From UBA9715 sp045614225 (GTDB lineage Bacteria; Actinomycetota; Coriobacteriia; Coriobacteriales; Eggerthellaceae): a stretch of DNA of 35,842 nt. Below are positions 1-7,460 of the stretch, one piece after another; positions within the stretch are counted from its first letter, which is position 1; each line of letters opens with the position of its first letter. The position numbers and the translations under genes were made by a program. The DNA is taken from positions 1-35,842 of the forward strand of contig JAZLCO010000015.1 of the NCBI GenBank assembly GCA_045614225.1, given 5' to 3'. The notes under the pieces were generated by a model. That model made no database searches, was not told the origin of the DNA, and was given only the letters and a program-made list of their open reading frames with translations.

Positions 1-1222
1 TTGCTGTCGGATAGGACTCGGGCATCAGCGGCTGGACGGCGGTGATGGCGTAGTTCAGCGCGAAGCCGAACAGCAGCATCAGGGCGACGTACAGGACCAT
101 CTTGGACTGCGTCGGGTCGTAGTTGATGACCAGCGAGCAGGCGATGATGACGATGATGCAGAAGATCCATGCGCCAGCGAGGTTCTTCTTACGGCCGATC
201 TTGTCGGAGACGAAGCCGACAGCGATGTTGGAGATGATGGCCGCGAAGTTGTTCCACGTCTGCAGGTTGACGGACTGCTGCGGGGTGTAACCCATGGCCT
301 GGAACCAGGACGGAATCCAAGCGTTCATGCCGTACACGCAGAACTGGCCTACGAAGTAGGTGGTCCAGATGGCTGCGGTGGCCACGATGTACTTCTTGGA
401 GAACAGGACGTTCGGGCCAGCCTGTGCGGGTTTCGGCGGGACGACCAGCAGGTCGGGATCAAACTCGGTGACGGTCGAGTGATGCTTGCGCTCGATGTCC
501 TGGAGAGCCTTGACGGCCTTGTCCTTCATGCCGTTGTTGGCGTACCAGTGCGGGGTCTCGTGCATCGCGAAGATCAGGATGATGCCGTAGATGATCGGCA
601 GGGCGCCGATCAGGTAGCAGACGCGCCAGTTCTCGTAGAAGGTGGCGCCGGATGCCAGGGTGATCTGCTTCTCGGTGAGAGAGCCGAGGATGCTGTGGTC
701 AGTGGTGCAGATCGGGGCGGCGATCAGGCCTGCGACAACCCAGCCAGCGACCATGAAGGCCATGCCGAAGGTCACGAACACGCCGCGGTTCTTCGAGGGG
801 ATGGTCTCGGAGAAGCAGGTGGTGACGATCGGGATGCAGGAGCCTACGCCGAAGCCGGCGATGAGGCGCCAGACGGCGAAGATGCCCAGCGAGGACGAGA
901 ACGCCTGCGGCAGGGTGAACAAGCCGTAGAAGATGACGGCGATGATCAGCATCTTCTTGCGGCCGATGCGGTCAGACATAGCGCCGCCGACGGCGCCGCC
1001 GAGGACCATGCCGAGCAGGCCCCACGTGGTCAGCGAGCCGACCTGGGCGGCCGTCTGCAGGCCGAACGACGGGGCGAGGTAGGTGTTCGTGGAGTTGACG
1101 ATCATGAAGTCATAACCGTCGAAGATGTTTGCCAGGCCCAACAGGACAAACATCAACCAGGTGTGGCCATTGATACCGAAAGAGTCAATGACCTCAGAAA
1201 CGGTAAATTCTTTTCCGTTCAT
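1..1222 (-). CDS. MFS transporter, aromatic-acid/H+ symporter-like (3' end outside window)
   Basis: This is the N-terminal 407 codons of a major facilitator superfamily permease; the reading frame is open to the window edge, so the C-terminus is missing. The start is ATG at 1222, preceded by a strong AAAAGGAGGG Shine-Dalgarno. The translation begins MNGKEFTVSEVIDSFGINGH and soon reaches ANIFDGYDFMIV. The acidic DGxD in the first helix is typical of the aromatic acid/H+ symporter (AAHS) group. Two MFS loop motifs are visible, SDRIGRKKML after helix 2 and SDKIGRKKNL in the second half, as expected for a 12-helix transporter. The visible end, PLMPESYPTA, resembles the loop before helices 11-12. 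The substrate cannot be read from sequence; a small carboxylate or aromatic acid is an inference. It is divergent from the response regulator at 1576. Confidence 0.85.
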   Translation of the reverse strand, partial: MNGKEFTVSEVIDSFGINGHTWLMFVLLGLANIFDGYDFMIVNSTNTYLAPSFGLQTAAQVGSLTTWGLLGMVLGGAVGGAMSDRIGRKKMLIIAVIFYGLFTLPQAFSSSLGIFAVWRLIAGFGVGSCIPIVTTCFSETIPSKNRGVFVTFGMAFMVAGWVVAGLIAAPICTTDHSILGSLTEKQITLASGATFYENWRVCYLIGALPIIYGIILIFAMHETPHWYANNGMKDKAVKALQDIERKHHSTVTEFDPDLLVVPPKPAQAGPNVLFSKKYIVATAAIWTTYFVGQFCVYGMNAWIPSWFQAMGYTPQQSVNLQTWNNFAAIISNIAVGFVSDKIGRKKNLAGAWIFCIIVIIACSLVINYDPTQSKMVLYVALMLLFGFALNYAITAVQPLMPESYPTA

Positions 1223-1575
1223 CAAACCCTCCTTTTAAGGATTTCCAGTATCTGAGCACGTATGGTCTAGAGCTGCTCACACTCTGGGTTTCGCCCCCTT
1301 TCGCGCGATTCGCGTTTAAGCGACATCGGGTTAACGCCCCTAAAATGAACGAGCCCCATACTTGGCTTGTTCCGCTAGCCTGATATCGCTCCGACATTTG
1401 TGGAACCCATATAGCACCACAACTTGCCATATTAGAGAGATTGGAAAAAACCTCGATGAACGGCACGATGCAAATCGTTAACATTCAGTTCATTTGTAGT
1501 TGATAATGTTTGTGTAATTCATCATCATTTATATATATTAGTAAATATTCATCATTTACTGGTAAAGGGATCGCG
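1223..1575. promoter_or_regulatory. Divergent intergenic region with TTCATCAT direct repeats
   Basis: These 353 bases lie between the divergent MFS and response-regulator starts; I see no credible gene in them. The half nearest the regulator is AT-rich and has two TTCATCAT-type repeats at 1518-1530 and 1548-1558, exactly 30 bp start to start (about three helical turns). A related palindrome, ATTCATGATGAAT, lies near 2280-2292, just before the next gene. OmpR-family proteins usually bind direct repeats, so these could be autoregulatory sites; that is inference. Confidence 0.35.
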
Positions 1576-2259
1576 ATGCTTAAAGCGCTCGTCATCGAGA
1601 ACGACCAGAGGCTGAACTCCCAATACTGCTCATTCCTCGCAAAGCAGGGATACGACACGGTTTCAGCTCACGATGCCCTCGAAGCGCTATCGACCATCGA
1701 TTCGAACAGCGTAAACATCGTCATTTGCGACCACGACCTCCCCAACATCGACGGTTTCATGGTTATAGAGCGCATCAGGGCTAATGATGAAGAGGTGCCC
1801 ATCTTGGCCACCTCAACTCAAAACGATCTCAAATCAAAGCAACGGGCTTTCAATGCAGGATGCGATGACTACCTCGTGAAACCCGTCGATTTGAACGAAC
1901 TTGCACTCCGATTGTCCGCATTGCTGAGACGCACGCGAAACACTTCGAACCAACGGATCGTGATCGGCAACGCTGCGCTCGACTCGAGCTCGCTCACCGT
2001 AACCGAAGGCTCTAATGTCACCGCCCTTCCGCCCAAGGAGTTCTTGCTGCTTTTCAAACTGTGCGCTTCTCCGGGCCGCATTTTTACGCGCCGAGACATC
2101 ATGGACGATATTTGGGGCATTCGCACCGGAACCGACGAGCGTACCGTCGATGTGCATATCAGACGGCTTCGGAAGCGTTTCGAAGAAAGCACGAGCATCC
2201 AGATTGAAACCGTGCGAGGCGTCGGTTATCGGGCAAAAGCAACGAAAGTGAATTCGTAG
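1576..2259 (+). CDS. OmpR/PhoB-family response regulator (orphan)
   Basis: A two-domain response regulator of 227 residues. The receiver domain (about 1-115) has the phosphoacceptor Asp52 in CDHDLPNIDG, Ser80 at the conserved Ser/Thr position and Lys102 in DYLVKPVD. The acidic pocket reads E8-N9, so the second usual acidic residue is Asn, with D10 next to it. The C-terminal winged helix (about 125-225) ends in TVDVHIRRLRKRF and the hallmark VRGVGYRA. The start at 1576 follows AAAGGGATCGCG; an upstream in-frame start at 1510 would add an unlikely 22-residue leader. No histidine kinase gene is nearby, so the partner is elsewhere. It is followed 74 bp later by an LTA-synthase-like gene in the same direction, which makes envelope control a reasonable guess. 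Confidence 0.9.
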   Translation: MLKALVIENDQRLNSQYCSFLAKQGYDTVSAHDALEALSTIDSNSVNIVICDHDLPNIDGFMVIERIRANDEEVPILATSTQNDLKSKQRAFNAGCDDYLVKPVDLNELALRLSALLRRTRNTSNQRIVIGNAALDSSSLTVTEGSNVTALPPKEFLLLFKLCASPGRIFTRRDIMDDIWGIRTGTDERTVDVHIRRLRKRFEESTSIQIETVRGVGYRAKATKVNS

Positions 2260-2333
2260 CCGATACCACACATATATATATTCATGATGAATTTCCGCAT
2301 GGTTCCAAATTGATTAACGTTATCATTGCCTCC

Positions 2334-4211
2334 ATGTCTTTAGAGGGGGAAGAAACGGTACGAACAGGCGTCAAGCCTGACGGCACCAAGGCGAAGCATG
2401 CTGCTCGCCTGCTTTTGTGCGTCGTTTTGATCGTTACGCTTCTCGTTTTGTGCTGGATTCAGCTCGACATGAGCACGCAATGGGGCACTGATTGCTTCGC
2501 GTTTTTCCAAACAATGCCCGTCGAATTCATGGCGTTGAGCATTTTCACCCTTGGAGCTCTTTTTTGTTTTGCCTATGCCATTTGCAGCAGCCTCACTGCG
2601 TCAGGCGCCATCATCTCCATCCTGTCGACGCTCATCGCCATCACGAACTATTACGTCATCGAATTCCACGGCGGGCCGCTTTCGTTCCTCGAGCTGAAGA
2701 ACGCGGCAACTGCGGCAAACGTGATGGGGTCGTATACGTTGGAGTTCACGCCCGTCGTTTCGGGCATTTTGGCACTCGGAGTTATCGAGCTGGCCGTTTC
2801 GTTTACCGGATTACGCACCATGCAAAAACGTGCGGTCTTCGGCAAGAGGTCATGGAAGCGAAGCCTCGGTTTGCTTGCTGCAGCCGCACTCATCGTTTTC
2901 TTCGGATACGCATCTCCATACGCCGTCAAGCCGGCTCATGTGCTCATATGGAATTGGACAACAGCCTACCCCTATTACGGGTACATTCCATGCACGGTCG
3001 ATACGCTGCAAACTTGCTTCAACCTCGTGGAAAAGCCAGAGGGGTATTCGGAAGGACGGCTTGCTGAAATCGACGTGCCAACGCAGGTTTCGCAAACCTC
3101 AACGCCTGATATCGTCCTCATCCTCAACGAGACGTTCTACGACCTCCATCAGGCAAGTTATTTCGCCACTGACGTTGACTACATGCAAGGCATCAACTCG
3201 CTCGACGGTGCAATCACCGGCTATGCCGTGGTGCCCAGCATCGGCGGGGGCACAAACAAGTCGGAATACGAGTTGCTGACGGGCAATTCGATGGCGCCGC
3301 TCGCACAAAGCGGCTCGCCGTTCTTCACCGTCGACATGACCGATGCGCCGAGCCTCGTCACGATTCTGAAAGCGCAAGGATACGAGACCACCGCCTGCCA
3401 TCCAAGCAACGCCGTGAACTACTCACGCAATGCCGCATATCCCGCCATGGGGTTCGACCATGTGTACTTCTTCGATTCGTTTGAAGACCTCGAGTCTCCG
3501 CGGGATCGTTGGTACGAATCGGATGAGAGCACTTACGCTAACGTCATTCGCTGGTACGAAGAGAATCGCGTGACTGCCGCCGAGGAGGGCGTCGACAGGC
3601 CTCAGTTCATGTACTGCCTCACTATTCAAAATCATGGAAACTGGAGCTCGGGCGACGATTCGTACGACACCGTGCACGCAATAGGCAATTTCGGCGGCTA
3701 CAACGATGATGTCAACGAATACCTCACAGGCATCGCCGAATCGGATGCGGCATTCGTAAAACTCGTCGACTATTTCGCGCACTCCGATCGACCTACAATC
3801 GTCTGCATGGCCGGGGACCACTCCCCCAGTTTCGCCGCCAACATCGCTGACACCGAAACGCATTCCGATGACGAGCTCGACCTATTGCTACGCGCAACAC
3901 CGTATGTCATCTGGGCGAATTTCGACTTGACCGATTCCGACGTCAACGTGCCAGAATACATGAGCATTAACCACCTGACGTCGACCGTAGCGCGGTTGGC
4001 CGGCGTGGGGCTTTCGCCGTACTATGCCTTCCAGCTCGAGCTCATGAAGACGTTCCCCATCGTTACCGCCTATGGTGCCTACTACGACGATGAGGGGAAT
4101 CGCTACAACTATGACGATGGGTGCAACGCTCAGGTAATGGATTACCGCCACCTCGACTACGCCAACATCATGAGGGAAGGCGACCCAGCACTGTTCGCAT
4201 ACGTGCCTTAG
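2334..4211 (+). CDS. LTA synthase-like membrane sulfatase-fold protein
   Basis: A 625-residue protein of the LtaS/phosphoglycerol transferase family in the alkaline phosphatase superfamily. Five hydrophobic helices (about 24-43, 64-86, 88-110, 139-159, 176-194) precede an extracellular catalytic domain. The family's active-site set is visible: Glu266 in LILNETFYD, nucleophile Thr307 in GGGTNKSEYELLTG, His434 in QNHGNW, and Asp495-His496 in MAGDHSPSF, which together bind Mn and form the phospho-threonine intermediate. The family transfers glycerol-phosphate or related groups from lipids to envelope polymers; the substrate here is unknown, as canonical LTA is not typical of actinobacteria. The start is uncertain: a TTG at 2310 is also in frame, and neither has a clear ribosome-binding site. 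It may be co-transcribed with the response regulator upstream. Confidence 0.85.
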   Translation: MSLEGEETVRTGVKPDGTKAKHAARLLLCVVLIVTLLVLCWIQLDMSTQWGTDCFAFFQTMPVEFMALSIFTLGALFCFAYAICSSLTASGAIISILSTLIAITNYYVIEFHGGPLSFLELKNAATAANVMGSYTLEFTPVVSGILALGVIELAVSFTGLRTMQKRAVFGKRSWKRSLGLLAAAALIVFFGYASPYAVKPAHVLIWNWTTAYPYYGYIPCTVDTLQTCFNLVEKPEGYSEGRLAEIDVPTQVSQTSTPDIVLILNETFYDLHQASYFATDVDYMQGINSLDGAITGYAVVPSIGGGTNKSEYELLTGNSMAPLAQSGSPFFTVDMTDAPSLVTILKAQGYETTACHPSNAVNYSRNAAYPAMGFDHVYFFDSFEDLESPRDRWYESDESTYANVIRWYEENRVTAAEEGVDRPQFMYCLTIQNHGNWSSGDDSYDTVHAIGNFGGYNDDVNEYLTGIAESDAAFVKLVDYFAHSDRPTIVCMAGDHSPSFAANIADTETHSDDELDLLLRATPYVIWANFDLTDSDVNVPEYMSINHLTSTVARLAGVGLSPYYAFQLELMKTFPIVTAYGAYYDDEGNRYNYDDGCNAQVMDYRHLDYANIMREGDPALFAYVP

Positions 4212-4347
4212 GCGTTTGGCTCTTCAACGGAAGCACTGCACCTCAAAGATGACAATAAGTCGACCGTTTCGTCGTACCGCGCTGAACCGTGTGAGAATGT
4301 GCAAAACGGCAATGGCTCTATAGCGAAACAATCAAGGAGGTGCAGCG

Positions 4348-4704
4348 ATGAAACGTCCAGGCATCGATGGCGGATTTTTGCTGTGCTTCGGGTTGAATCT
4401 GATTCTGAATTGCTTTTGGGTCATTCCGGCAGTCGTACTGTTCGTCACCCACTTCGTCCTTGGCACGCCGCTTTGGCTAGCGTGGCTTGCGCTTGGCCTG
4501 TGGCTTGCAATTGTTTTCGCCATCACCGCATTCATGAGCTGGGCAGCATCAACAAGCAATTCAAACGGCGCCGGCACAGGCACGCGCGGGCGCGCCACCG
4601 TGCGCTATTCATCCCAACGTCGCAACGAGAGCATCGACCTGTCAGGCAAGCAGGCCATTCCCACTAGGCCGCAATCTTCTGGTGACGCAGATAATCAGGA
4701 GTGA
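4348..4704 (+). CDS. Small membrane protein of unknown function
   Basis: A 118-residue protein that I do not recognise. It starts at an ATG with a very good AAGGAGGTGCAGCG upstream. Two or three hydrophobic segments (about 9-35 and 38-65) are followed by a polar, Ser/Asn/Arg-rich tail of about 50 residues that is probably cytoplasmic and disordered. No catalytic motif is visible. It lies 136 bp after the LTA-synthase-like gene; I see no gene or clear terminator in that gap. It faces the TorD-family gene, with a perfect palindrome between the two 3' ends. Confidence 0.7.
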   Translation: MKRPGIDGGFLLCFGLNLILNCFWVIPAVVLFVTHFVLGTPLWLAWLALGLWLAIVFAITAFMSWAASTSNSNGAGTGTRGRATVRYSSQRRNESIDLSGKQAIPTRPQSSGDADNQE

Positions 4705-4725
4705 GTCAGCGCCCTGGCCACGCTC

Positions 4726-4756
4726 ATGAGTCACTTTGACTGTCAAAGTGACTCAT
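4726..4756. repeat. Perfect 31-nt palindrome, copy 1
   Basis: Arms of 15 nt (ATGAGTCACTTTGAC and its exact reverse complement) flank a single T. The same 31 bases recur at 32742-32772. Here it sits between two convergent genes and touches the TAA stop of the minus-strand gene at 4757. It could act as a bidirectional terminator or be a REP-like element; there is no clear U-tract. Confidence 0.85.
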
Positions 4757-5401
4757 TTATATAGAGGCAAGCAAAGCACGCCCGAGTTCGAGCATCGCAG
4801 CAATGTAACCAGCAGGCTCGACTGCTGCAACAGCAGCCTGCAATTTGCCGATCCAAGCAAGTGGATGCTCATCAGCAAAACCCTTGAGCTTTTCGACAAG
4901 CTCTTCTTGGGCAGCGTCATCACCATCAGCTTGCGCGAGGCGTTCGCAGAGCACCGATGTATAGAGCAACTCGATGCCTATATGGTCGGCATACTGGTTG
5001 TTCTCGTTGGACACTTCTAGGCCCGCTTCACGCAGGAGAGCGCGCATCTCGAACGTCGCCTGACCAAATCCGACCGTGGCGCCTTCTGAACCAGGACGGT
5101 ACATCGTTTCCCACGGAGCAGCCGCTGGACGCGGTGGGCCCACGAAGAGCTTGGTGTATTCGACCGACGCTTTCTGAACCGGGTTGCCCCCTTCAGCAGC
5201 GAGCTGCTGCGCAGCCGTCGCATATGCCCCGCATGCTTCGAGCGCTACTGCCACATGCACATCATCGAAACTAGGAAAGCTCTCCCAAAACTCAGGCTCG
5301 AGCCCGACGGTGCCGGTCTGATTCATAGGAGCAAGAAGCGAATTGCCCACGAAGGCCAGTGCCTCGGCGTAGTTTGTCCAAATAGCAGCATCGCGTGTCA
5401 T
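4757..5401 (-). CDS. TorD/DmsD-family molybdoenzyme chaperone
   Basis: A 214-residue cytoplasmic chaperone that binds the Tat signal of a molybdoenzyme subunit and holds it until cofactor insertion is complete. The all-helical TorD family signature is clear: EYTKLFVGPPRPAAAPWETM, the counterpart of the conserved E-[FY]-x-[RK]-LF-x-GP...P-ES-[VY] segment, followed by a helical half ending LLASI. The start at 5401 follows AAAGGATTCGCAAC; the frame extends 17 codons further upstream but without a better site. It is the last gene of the dms-like operon, 260 bp after the membrane anchor, and most likely serves the catalytic subunit encoded at 7461-9884. Confidence 0.88.
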   Translation of the reverse strand: MTRDAAIWTNYAEALAFVGNSLLAPMNQTGTVGLEPEFWESFPSFDDVHVAVALEACGAYATAAQQLAAEGGNPVQKASVEYTKLFVGPPRPAAAPWETMYRPGSEGATVGFGQATFEMRALLREAGLEVSNENNQYADHIGIELLYTSVLCERLAQADGDDAAQEELVEKLKGFADEHPLAWIGKLQAAVAAVEPAGYIAAMLELGRALLASI

Positions 5402-5661
5402 GTTGCGAATCCTTTCAAGACGTGTAATGCGTCGGACCATTATAGCGCGCAATCATTTGTGTTCATAAACGAAGCCGCGCGCCCGGAAGAGGGGATGGGG
5501 CGCACGGCTCAAGGAAGGAGGGGGACCTCGCCGGGTATGGCACCGGCGGGCCTTCTGATATGTCTTCTCGAAGAGGCTTGCCGAGAGGGATGACCCCTCC
5601 CGGCTTGCGTTTCTCTAGGGGCGGACCGGCGCTTCAGCGCTGGCCCGCTTCCTATGCCGGG
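5402..5661. other. GC-rich spacer with potential stem-loops
   Basis: These 260 bases between the nrfD-like stop and the chaperone start hold no convincing gene. Several GC-rich inverted repeats are present, notably about 5570-5605 (GCCGGGAGGG against CCCTCTCGGC on the minus strand) and about 5622-5650 (around GGCGCTTCAGCGCT). They could attenuate transcription between the anchor and chaperone genes or stabilise the upstream mRNA. None has a clear T-run. Confidence 0.4.
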
Positions 5662-6816
5662 CTACTTTTCGCCGGCGACGAGCTTGTTGGACAGCACCAT
5701 GAAGATCAGCACGCCGACCGAGATGACGCCGAGGGTCACGAGGCACTCGGGGACGGTCGGGGCGAACGAGCCCAGCGTCATCCACATGTTCGCGGGGTCC
5801 TCCTGCGCGGCGAAGGTGCCGGCCGTGATGCCGGGGCCGCCGAAGACGTTGGGGTGGATGAAGCTCGTGAACAACAGCCACACGCGCTTGCAGGCCACGC
5901 CGAGCACCACCAGCACGCTCGCCAGGACCACCATGCCGCGCTTCTCGCGGTTCTTGGCGACGGCGAGGACCAGGAACGGCACGAGCAGGCCGCCGATGAT
6001 CTCGAACCAGAAGAACGGTGCGGTCGCGCCGGTGAGCATCTCGGAGAGCGCGACTGCCTCGCCTGCGCCGGGATAGGCCATGGTCAACAGCTCGCAGCCG
6101 ATGAAGAACGCGTCGACGCAGATGAAGGTCGCGAGGAGCTTGCCGAGCTTTGCCATGAGGCCGTCGTCGAGCGCGGCTATGCCGACCTTGTCGAGCAGCA
6201 GCAGGCCGAGCAGCAGCAGCGCCAGGCCGGAGTCGAGCGCGGAGGCCACGAAGATGGGCGCCATGATGGCGGTGTACCAGGCGCGCGCGATCTGCAAGCC
6301 GAAGATCCAGGCGGTCACGGAGTGGACCAGGATGGCCACCGGCAGCGCCACGTAGGAGAGCTTGCGCACCTTCTCCTCGTCGCCCTTCTGCATCCAGACG
6401 AGGTCGAGGATGTTGATGATGAGGTAGATCGTGATGATGCACATGTCCCACAGAAGCGGCGACATGAAGTTCGGGCCCGTGAACATGCGCCAGACGCGGG
6501 CGATGCCGCCGAGGTCGACCAGGACCAGCATGCCGGCCACGCAGATGCAGGCCGTCGAGCAGATGACTGCGGGCTTGGCCACGCTCTTGAACGACTCGAT
6601 GCCGAACACGTGCGCCGAGCTCGCCACGATCAGGCCGCCGGCGGAGAGGCCCACGAACAGCATGAACGTGCAGATGTAGAGGCCCCACGAGTTAGCGTTG
6701 GACATGCCGGTGACGGCCAGGCCGCTCATGAGCTGGTAGATCCAGCACGCGATGCCGATCACCACGAGCGCGGCGAATACGCCGAGAACCGGTTTGGAGA
6801 AAGCCTTGGAATTCAT
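5662..6816 (-). CDS. NrfD/PsrC-type membrane anchor subunit of molybdoenzyme complex
   Basis: A 384-residue integral membrane protein with about ten hydrophobic helices, the length and pattern of NrfD/PsrC/TtrC quinol-interacting subunits. It starts MNSKAFSKPVLGVFAALVVI, and an early GLYICTFMLFVGLSAGGLIV segment matches the family's conserved first helices. In these complexes the anchor exchanges electrons with menaquinol and passes them to the ferredoxin subunit. The start at 6816 follows GGGAGGTGCTGAAG; a longer frame to 6981 overlaps the ferredoxin gene and is rejected. It lies 17 bp downstream of the ferredoxin subunit, so translation is probably coupled. The long open frame on the opposite strand here is a codon-bias shadow. 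Confidence 0.9.
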   Translation of the reverse strand: MNSKAFSKPVLGVFAALVVIGIACWIYQLMSGLAVTGMSNANSWGLYICTFMLFVGLSAGGLIVASSAHVFGIESFKSVAKPAVICSTACICVAGMLVLVDLGGIARVWRMFTGPNFMSPLLWDMCIITIYLIINILDLVWMQKGDEEKVRKLSYVALPVAILVHSVTAWIFGLQIARAWYTAIMAPIFVASALDSGLALLLLGLLLLDKVGIAALDDGLMAKLGKLLATFICVDAFFIGCELLTMAYPGAGEAVALSEMLTGATAPFFWFEIIGGLLVPFLVLAVAKNREKRGMVVLASVLVVLGVACKRVWLLFTSFIHPNVFGGPGITAGTFAAQEDPANMWMTLGSFAPTVPECLVTLGVISVGVLIFMVLSNKLVAGEK

Positions 6817-6833
6817 CTTCAGCACCTCCCTTT

Positions 6834-7451
6834 CTAGCTCAGGTAGAAGACCTGGGGCTTGGTGCCCTTGTCTTCGAGAAGGATCCGGACGTTGCCCTGG
6901 CGGCGAAGCTTCGAGATCTCGGAGTTCGGGTCGTCGAGGTCGCCGAACACACGAGCCTTGGCAGGACAGCTTGCTACACACATCGGCTCATCGCCATCGT
7001 CGGTGCGCTCCTTGCACAGCGTGCACTTCTCCATGACGCCGCGCTTGCGCTCGGGCACGCGAGAGTCGCCATAGCTGAACCCAGCAGAGCGCGTCGGCTC
7101 AGCCCAGTTGAACGTGCGGGCGTTGTACGGGCAGGCGGCCATGCACATGCGGCAGCCGATGCACTTGTCGTAGTCGATCTCAACGCGGCCCATCTCGTCC
7201 TTGTAGGTGGCGCCGGTCGGGCAGACCTTCTGGCAGGCCGGGTTCTCGCAGTGCTGGCATGCTAGCGGCAGAAACGTACGGCTCAGGTTCGGATAGGTGC
7301 CCTCAGCGCCGTTGATGGTGGAGCAGCCCTCGGTGATCACACGGTTCCAGAGCATGCCGTCGGGCACGTTGTTCTGCATTTTGCAGGCATTCGCGCAGGT
7401 CATGCAATCAATGCAGCGCGCGGTGTTAATTGCGATCGCAAGTTTGGTCAT
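6834..7451 (-). CDS. DmsB-like ferredoxin subunit (4 x 4Fe-4S)
   Basis: A 205-residue electron-transfer subunit. Cys13, 16, 19 and 23 in CIDCMTCANAC form the first cluster motif. Further Cys groups follow in CQHCENPACQKVCP, CIGCRMCMAACP and CTLCKERTDDGDEPMCVASC, giving the sixteen cysteines of the DmsB/PsrB/NrfC family. It would wire the catalytic subunit to the membrane anchor. It has no export signal of its own, consistent with hitch-hiking through Tat bound to the catalytic subunit. The start follows GGTGAGATAG, nine bases after the stop of the catalytic subunit gene, so the two are tightly linked. Confidence 0.93.
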   Translation of the reverse strand: MTKLAIAINTARCIDCMTCANACKMQNNVPDGMLWNRVITEGCSTINGAEGTYPNLSRTFLPLACQHCENPACQKVCPTGATYKDEMGRVEIDYDKCIGCRMCMAACPYNARTFNWAEPTRSAGFSYGDSRVPERKRGVMEKCTLCKERTDDGDEPMCVASCPAKARVFGDLDDPNSEISKLRRQGNVRILLEDKGTKPQVFYLS

Positions 7452-7460
7452 CTATCTCAC

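Noticed and set aside
1194..1484. 96-codon minus-strand frame upstream of the MFS gene
   Set aside because: It overlaps the MFS start and its ribosome-binding site in another frame; composition is not protein-like.
5560..6837. 425-codon open frame on the plus strand over the nrfD-like gene
   Set aside because: Its translation is low-complexity His/Asp/Glu/Gly/Arg without any domain, as expected from the antisense of a GC-rich membrane-protein gene; the minus-strand gene has clear family features and a good start.
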